Source: Ga0074139 sp964515195
GTDB lineage: Bacteria > Bdellovibrionota > Bdellovibrionia > Bdellovibrionales > Bdellovibrionaceae
Assembly: GCA_964515195.1 (NCBI GenBank)
Contig: CAZETK010000037.1
Coordinates: forward strand, 1-33,176
Length of the DNA: 33,176 nucleotides
Direction: 5' to 3'
Position 1 is the first letter of the stretch, and each line of letters starts with the position of its first letter. Positions 30,537 to 33,176 of this stretch are shown here, in pieces. Below the pieces are notes generated by a model. The model was not told the DNA's origin and ran no database searches. It saw only the letters and a list, made by a program, of their open reading frames with translations. Position numbers and translations under genes: made by a program.

Positions 30537-33125
30537 ATGAGCCATGACATCGACAAAATGACAAGGAAATCCCAAGAGGCCATGCAAAAAGCGGCTACCC
30601 TGGCGGAAAACCAGCAAAACCCTCAGGTTGAGCCTGAGCATCTCTTGATTGAACTTATTAAGCAGCAGGAAGGGATTGTTCCGCGTTTGATAGAGAAAAC
30701 GGGGGTTTCACCGGTTGTCGTTTTAAATGCCCTTAACTCCCGTATGGGTAAATTCCCGCAGGCCTCTGGAAGCACCAAGATTTATGCGAGTCCGCGTTTG
30801 GAATCGATTTTTAAAGCTTCTGAAAAGGAAGCGCGGGCTCGTGGAGACTCCTATATATCGACGGAACACTTTCTTATCGCCGCCCTCAAGAATGATGATT
30901 CTGACTTGAGGTCTGTTTTTAATAAGACCGGCGTTAAGCTTGATAGCATTGAAAAGGCCTTAGCAGAAATGCGAGGCTCACAAAAAGTGACGGACGAAGA
31001 CCCTGAAAATAAAATGGAGGTTCTTCGTAAATATGCGCGGGATCTCACGGAGCTCGCCCAAGAGGGAAAGCTGGACCCTGTAGTGGGACGAGACGAAGAA
31101 ATTCGTCGAGTCATGCAAGTGCTTTCTCGCAGGACCAAAAATAACCCGGTTCTCATCGGTGAACCGGGTGTGGGCAAGACGGCCATTGCGGAAGGCTTGG
31201 CTCTGCGAATAGTGAAAAACGATGTTCCTGAAAATCTGCAAAATAAGAAGTTGATGGCTCTGGACATGGGGGCTCTGATTGCAGGCGCCAAGTATCGGGG
31301 CGAGTTTGAGGATCGACTGAAGGCTGTCATTAAAGAAGTGACGGAATCAGACGGCGAAATCATTCTTTTTATCGACGAGCTTCACACCCTTGTGGGGGCC
31401 GGCAAGGCAGAAGGCGCGATGGATGCCGGTCAGTTATTAAAGCCGGCCCTGGCTCGCGGCGAACTGCGATGTATCGGCGCCACGACCTTGGATGAGTATC
31501 GAAAGTACATCGAAAAAGATGCGGCCTTGGAAAGACGATTCCAAACGGTGCTGGTGGATGAACCCACTCCCGAAGAGGCTTTGACAATTTTGCGTGGTCT
31601 GAAAGAAAAATACGAAGTCCACCACGGCGTGCGCATTACCGACTCGGCATTAGTGGCAGCGGTGCGACTGTCTCATCGTTATATCACGTCTCGATTCTTG
31701 CCAGATAAAGCCATTGATCTTATCGATGAAGCGGCCTCAAAACTGTCTATCGAAACCAAATCACGTCCTGAAGCCGTCGATGAAATTGAACGCAAGTTGA
31801 TGCAACTTCGTGTGGAAAAAGAAGCCTTGAAGAAAGAAAAAGATGAAGGCTCTCAAGATCGTCTTCACCAAGTGGAAAAAGAAATTGAAGATCTTAGTGC
31901 CCAGGGGCAAAAGCTGCGTGAGCAGTGGGAGTTTGAGCGAGGTGGCCTTGAAAAGGTAAAGCAGCTTAAGGGGCAGTTAGATCAAATGCGCCTTGAAATG
32001 GAGAGGGCCGAACGCAGCGGTGACCTAGGACGGGCGGCAGAGCTTAAGTACGGATTGATTCCGGAAACCGAAAAGCAAATTAAGAGCTTTGAAGAAAAAG
32101 CCCAAGCGCCGCAAGCCTCAGACCGTAAATTGCTAAAAGAAGAAGTGGGGCCCGAAGAAATCGCCGAAGTGGTGGGTAAGTGGACCGGTATTCCTGTTTC
32201 TAAGATGCTGGAAAGTGAAACTCAAAAACTTCTCTCGATGGAAGAGACCATGGCAAAACGGGTTGTGGGACAGGATCATGCCCTTTCTCTGGTAGCCGAA
32301 GCGGTTCGCCGCTCCCGCGCCGAGATTTCAGATCCCAACCGTCCTATCGGAAGTTTCCTGTTTCTGGGGCCGACAGGTGTGGGAAAGACCGAAACGGTCA
32401 AAGCTTTAGCGGAATTTATGTTTGACAACGAGCAGGCCATTGTTCGAATCGATATGAGTGAGTATATGGAAAAACATTCCGTATCTCGACTGGTCGGAGC
32501 TCCCCCCGGCTATGTGGGCTACGAAGAAGGCGGGCAACTGACGGAAGCCGTAAGGCGCAAACCTTATAGCGTGGTCCTATTGGATGAAATTGAAAAAGCT
32601 CATCCGGAGGTTTTCAATATTCTACTTCAGGTGCTGGATGAAGGCCGTTTAACAGATGGTCAAGGACGCACCGTGGATTTCAAGAACACAGTGATCATCA
32701 TGACCTCCAATATGGGTTCGACGTACTTGATTGACCCCAAACTGAGCGATAAAGAAAAAGAAAAGGCTGTGATGGACACGCTGAAATCCTCATTCCGTCC
32801 CGAGTTTTTAAATCGGATAGATGAAGTGGTGATGTACAAGCCTCTGGGGCAAGCCCAGATCCGAGACATCGTGCGAGTTCAACTGAAAACGGTCGCGGAT
32901 CGCTTAAAGGCCAAGAAGATTTCATTGCAGTTCGATGACGCAGTTTTGGATCGTCTGGCTGAAAAAGGTTTTGACCCAGTCTACGGAGCCCGTCCACTTA
33001 AGCGGGTGATCCAAACGGATATCCTCAATCCGCTCTCGAAGAAACTGATCTCGGGTGATATAAAGTCCGGCGATACCGTCAACATCCGCATTGATGAAAA
33101 TGACCTGGTCCTCGGAGTCTCTTAG
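30537..33125 (+). CDS. clpB: ATP-dependent disaggregase ClpB
   Basis: ClpB is a hexameric AAA+ chaperone that, with DnaK, threads and rescues aggregated proteins after heat stress. From ATG 30537 (5 nt after AGAGG) it has 862 residues, the usual length. The Clp N-domain spans about 5-145. NBD1 has Walker A GEPGVGKT (208-215) and Walker B 'ILFIDELHTLVGAG'. The long charged coiled-coil middle domain (about 405-525) distinguishes ClpB from ClpA and ClpC. NBD2 has Walker A GPTGVGKT (611-618), 'APPGYVGYEEGGQLT' pore loop and Walker B 'VVLLDEIEKAHPEVF'. I see no CIRCE element upstream; a TTGACA at 30430-30435 has no convincing -10, so heat-shock control is not shown by the sequence. The 51 nt after the stop hold nothing I can support. 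Confidence 0.97.
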   Translation: MSHDIDKMTRKSQEAMQKAATLAENQQNPQVEPEHLLIELIKQQEGIVPRLIEKTGVSPVVVLNALNSRMGKFPQASGSTKIYASPRLESIFKASEKEARARGDSYISTEHFLIAALKNDDSDLRSVFNKTGVKLDSIEKALAEMRGSQKVTDEDPENKMEVLRKYARDLTELAQEGKLDPVVGRDEEIRRVMQVLSRRTKNNPVLIGEPGVGKTAIAEGLALRIVKNDVPENLQNKKLMALDMGALIAGAKYRGEFEDRLKAVIKEVTESDGEIILFIDELHTLVGAGKAEGAMDAGQLLKPALARGELRCIGATTLDEYRKYIEKDAALERRFQTVLVDEPTPEEALTILRGLKEKYEVHHGVRITDSALVAAVRLSHRYITSRFLPDKAIDLIDEAASKLSIETKSRPEAVDEIERKLMQLRVEKEALKKEKDEGSQDRLHQVEKEIEDLSAQGQKLREQWEFERGGLEKVKQLKGQLDQMRLEMERAERSGDLGRAAELKYGLIPETEKQIKSFEEKAQAPQASDRKLLKEEVGPEEIAEVVGKWTGIPVSKMLESETQKLLSMEETMAKRVVGQDHALSLVAEAVRRSRAEISDPNRPIGSFLFLGPTGVGKTETVKALAEFMFDNEQAIVRIDMSEYMEKHSVSRLVGAPPGYVGYEEGGQLTEAVRRKPYSVVLLDEIEKAHPEVFNILLQVLDEGRLTDGQGRTVDFKNTVIIMTSNMGSTYLIDPKLSDKEKEKAVMDTLKSSFRPEFLNRIDEVVMYKPLGQAQIRDIVRVQLKTVADRLKAKKISLQFDDAVLDRLAEKGFDPVYGARPLKRVIQTDILNPLSKKLISGDIKSGDTVNIRIDENDLVLGVS

Positions 33126-33176
33126 CTCCCTCCTCCTTTAAGCGGGGCGGGCTGGGGCTCTCTGAAAATTCAGACT

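Noticed and set aside
30851..31363. 170-codon minus-strand frame inside clpB
   Set aside because: It lies wholly within conserved ClpB NBD1 coding sequence and has Ser/Arg-rich composition typical of antisense shadows.

Overview
The window looks like a chromosomal segment of a Gram-negative, flagellated bacterium, most probably one of the Bdellovibrionota (Bdellovibrio or a relative). This is inferred from several features together: a secreted protein with the 'GDVTGT...GQVLKFDGTNWVP' tail-fibre-like repeat, an atypical 'FQNC' lipoprotein start, a GYF-PilZ protein, a Lys/Ala/Thr-rich histone-H1-like protein, a short flagellin, and several secreted proteins of unknown function. Base composition is moderate and fairly even. 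I see no insertion sequence, prophage, CRISPR array, tRNA or rRNA.

Layout. Positions 1-5.6 kb hold the N-terminal part of a secreted fibre-like protein (running off the left edge), an RND efflux pump and a divergent TolC-type outer-membrane channel. From 5.6 to 9.3 kb are a beta-helix lipoprotein and, divergently, a GYF-PilZ protein overlapping a von Willebrand factor A lipoprotein. From 9.2 to 14.3 kb, on the minus strand, a subtilisin-like protease interrupted by an in-frame TGA is followed by a two-gene heterodimeric ABC exporter. From 14.5 to 20.6 kb is a tight operon for nuoB, nuoCD (fused), nuoE, nuoF, nuoG and nuoI, which is exactly the peripheral arm of respiratory complex I with no membrane-arm gene. 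From 20.7 to 25.3 kb are a transglycosylase-like protein, a small outer-membrane barrel, an unknown protein plus recO, and a Xer-type recombinase. From 25.3 to 28.1 kb are a sigma-54 activator behind a palindrome-covered promoter and a three-hairpin leader, a protein with five disulfide-type repeats, and the H1-like protein. From 28.1 to 33.1 kb are a lipoprotein, a flagellin, a small four-cysteine protein and clpB.

How it fits together. Much of the content concerns the envelope and motility: efflux, secreted or anchored proteins, peptidoglycan cleavage, flagellin and a c-di-GMP-type receptor. Two candidate sigma-28 (FliA) promoters precede the fibre gene and the GYF-PilZ gene, which would tie surface genes to the motile phase. 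The rest is housekeeping (complex I, RecO, Xer, ClpB).

The points I find most worth a second look are: the palindrome and structured leader before the sigma-54 activator; the five-fold C-x18-C protein beside it; the nonsense codon inside an otherwise intact subtilase; the complex I operon split at the structural arm boundary; the hairpin holding the ABC start codon; the flagellin terminator whose T-tract touches the next start codon; and the unusual flagellin leader.
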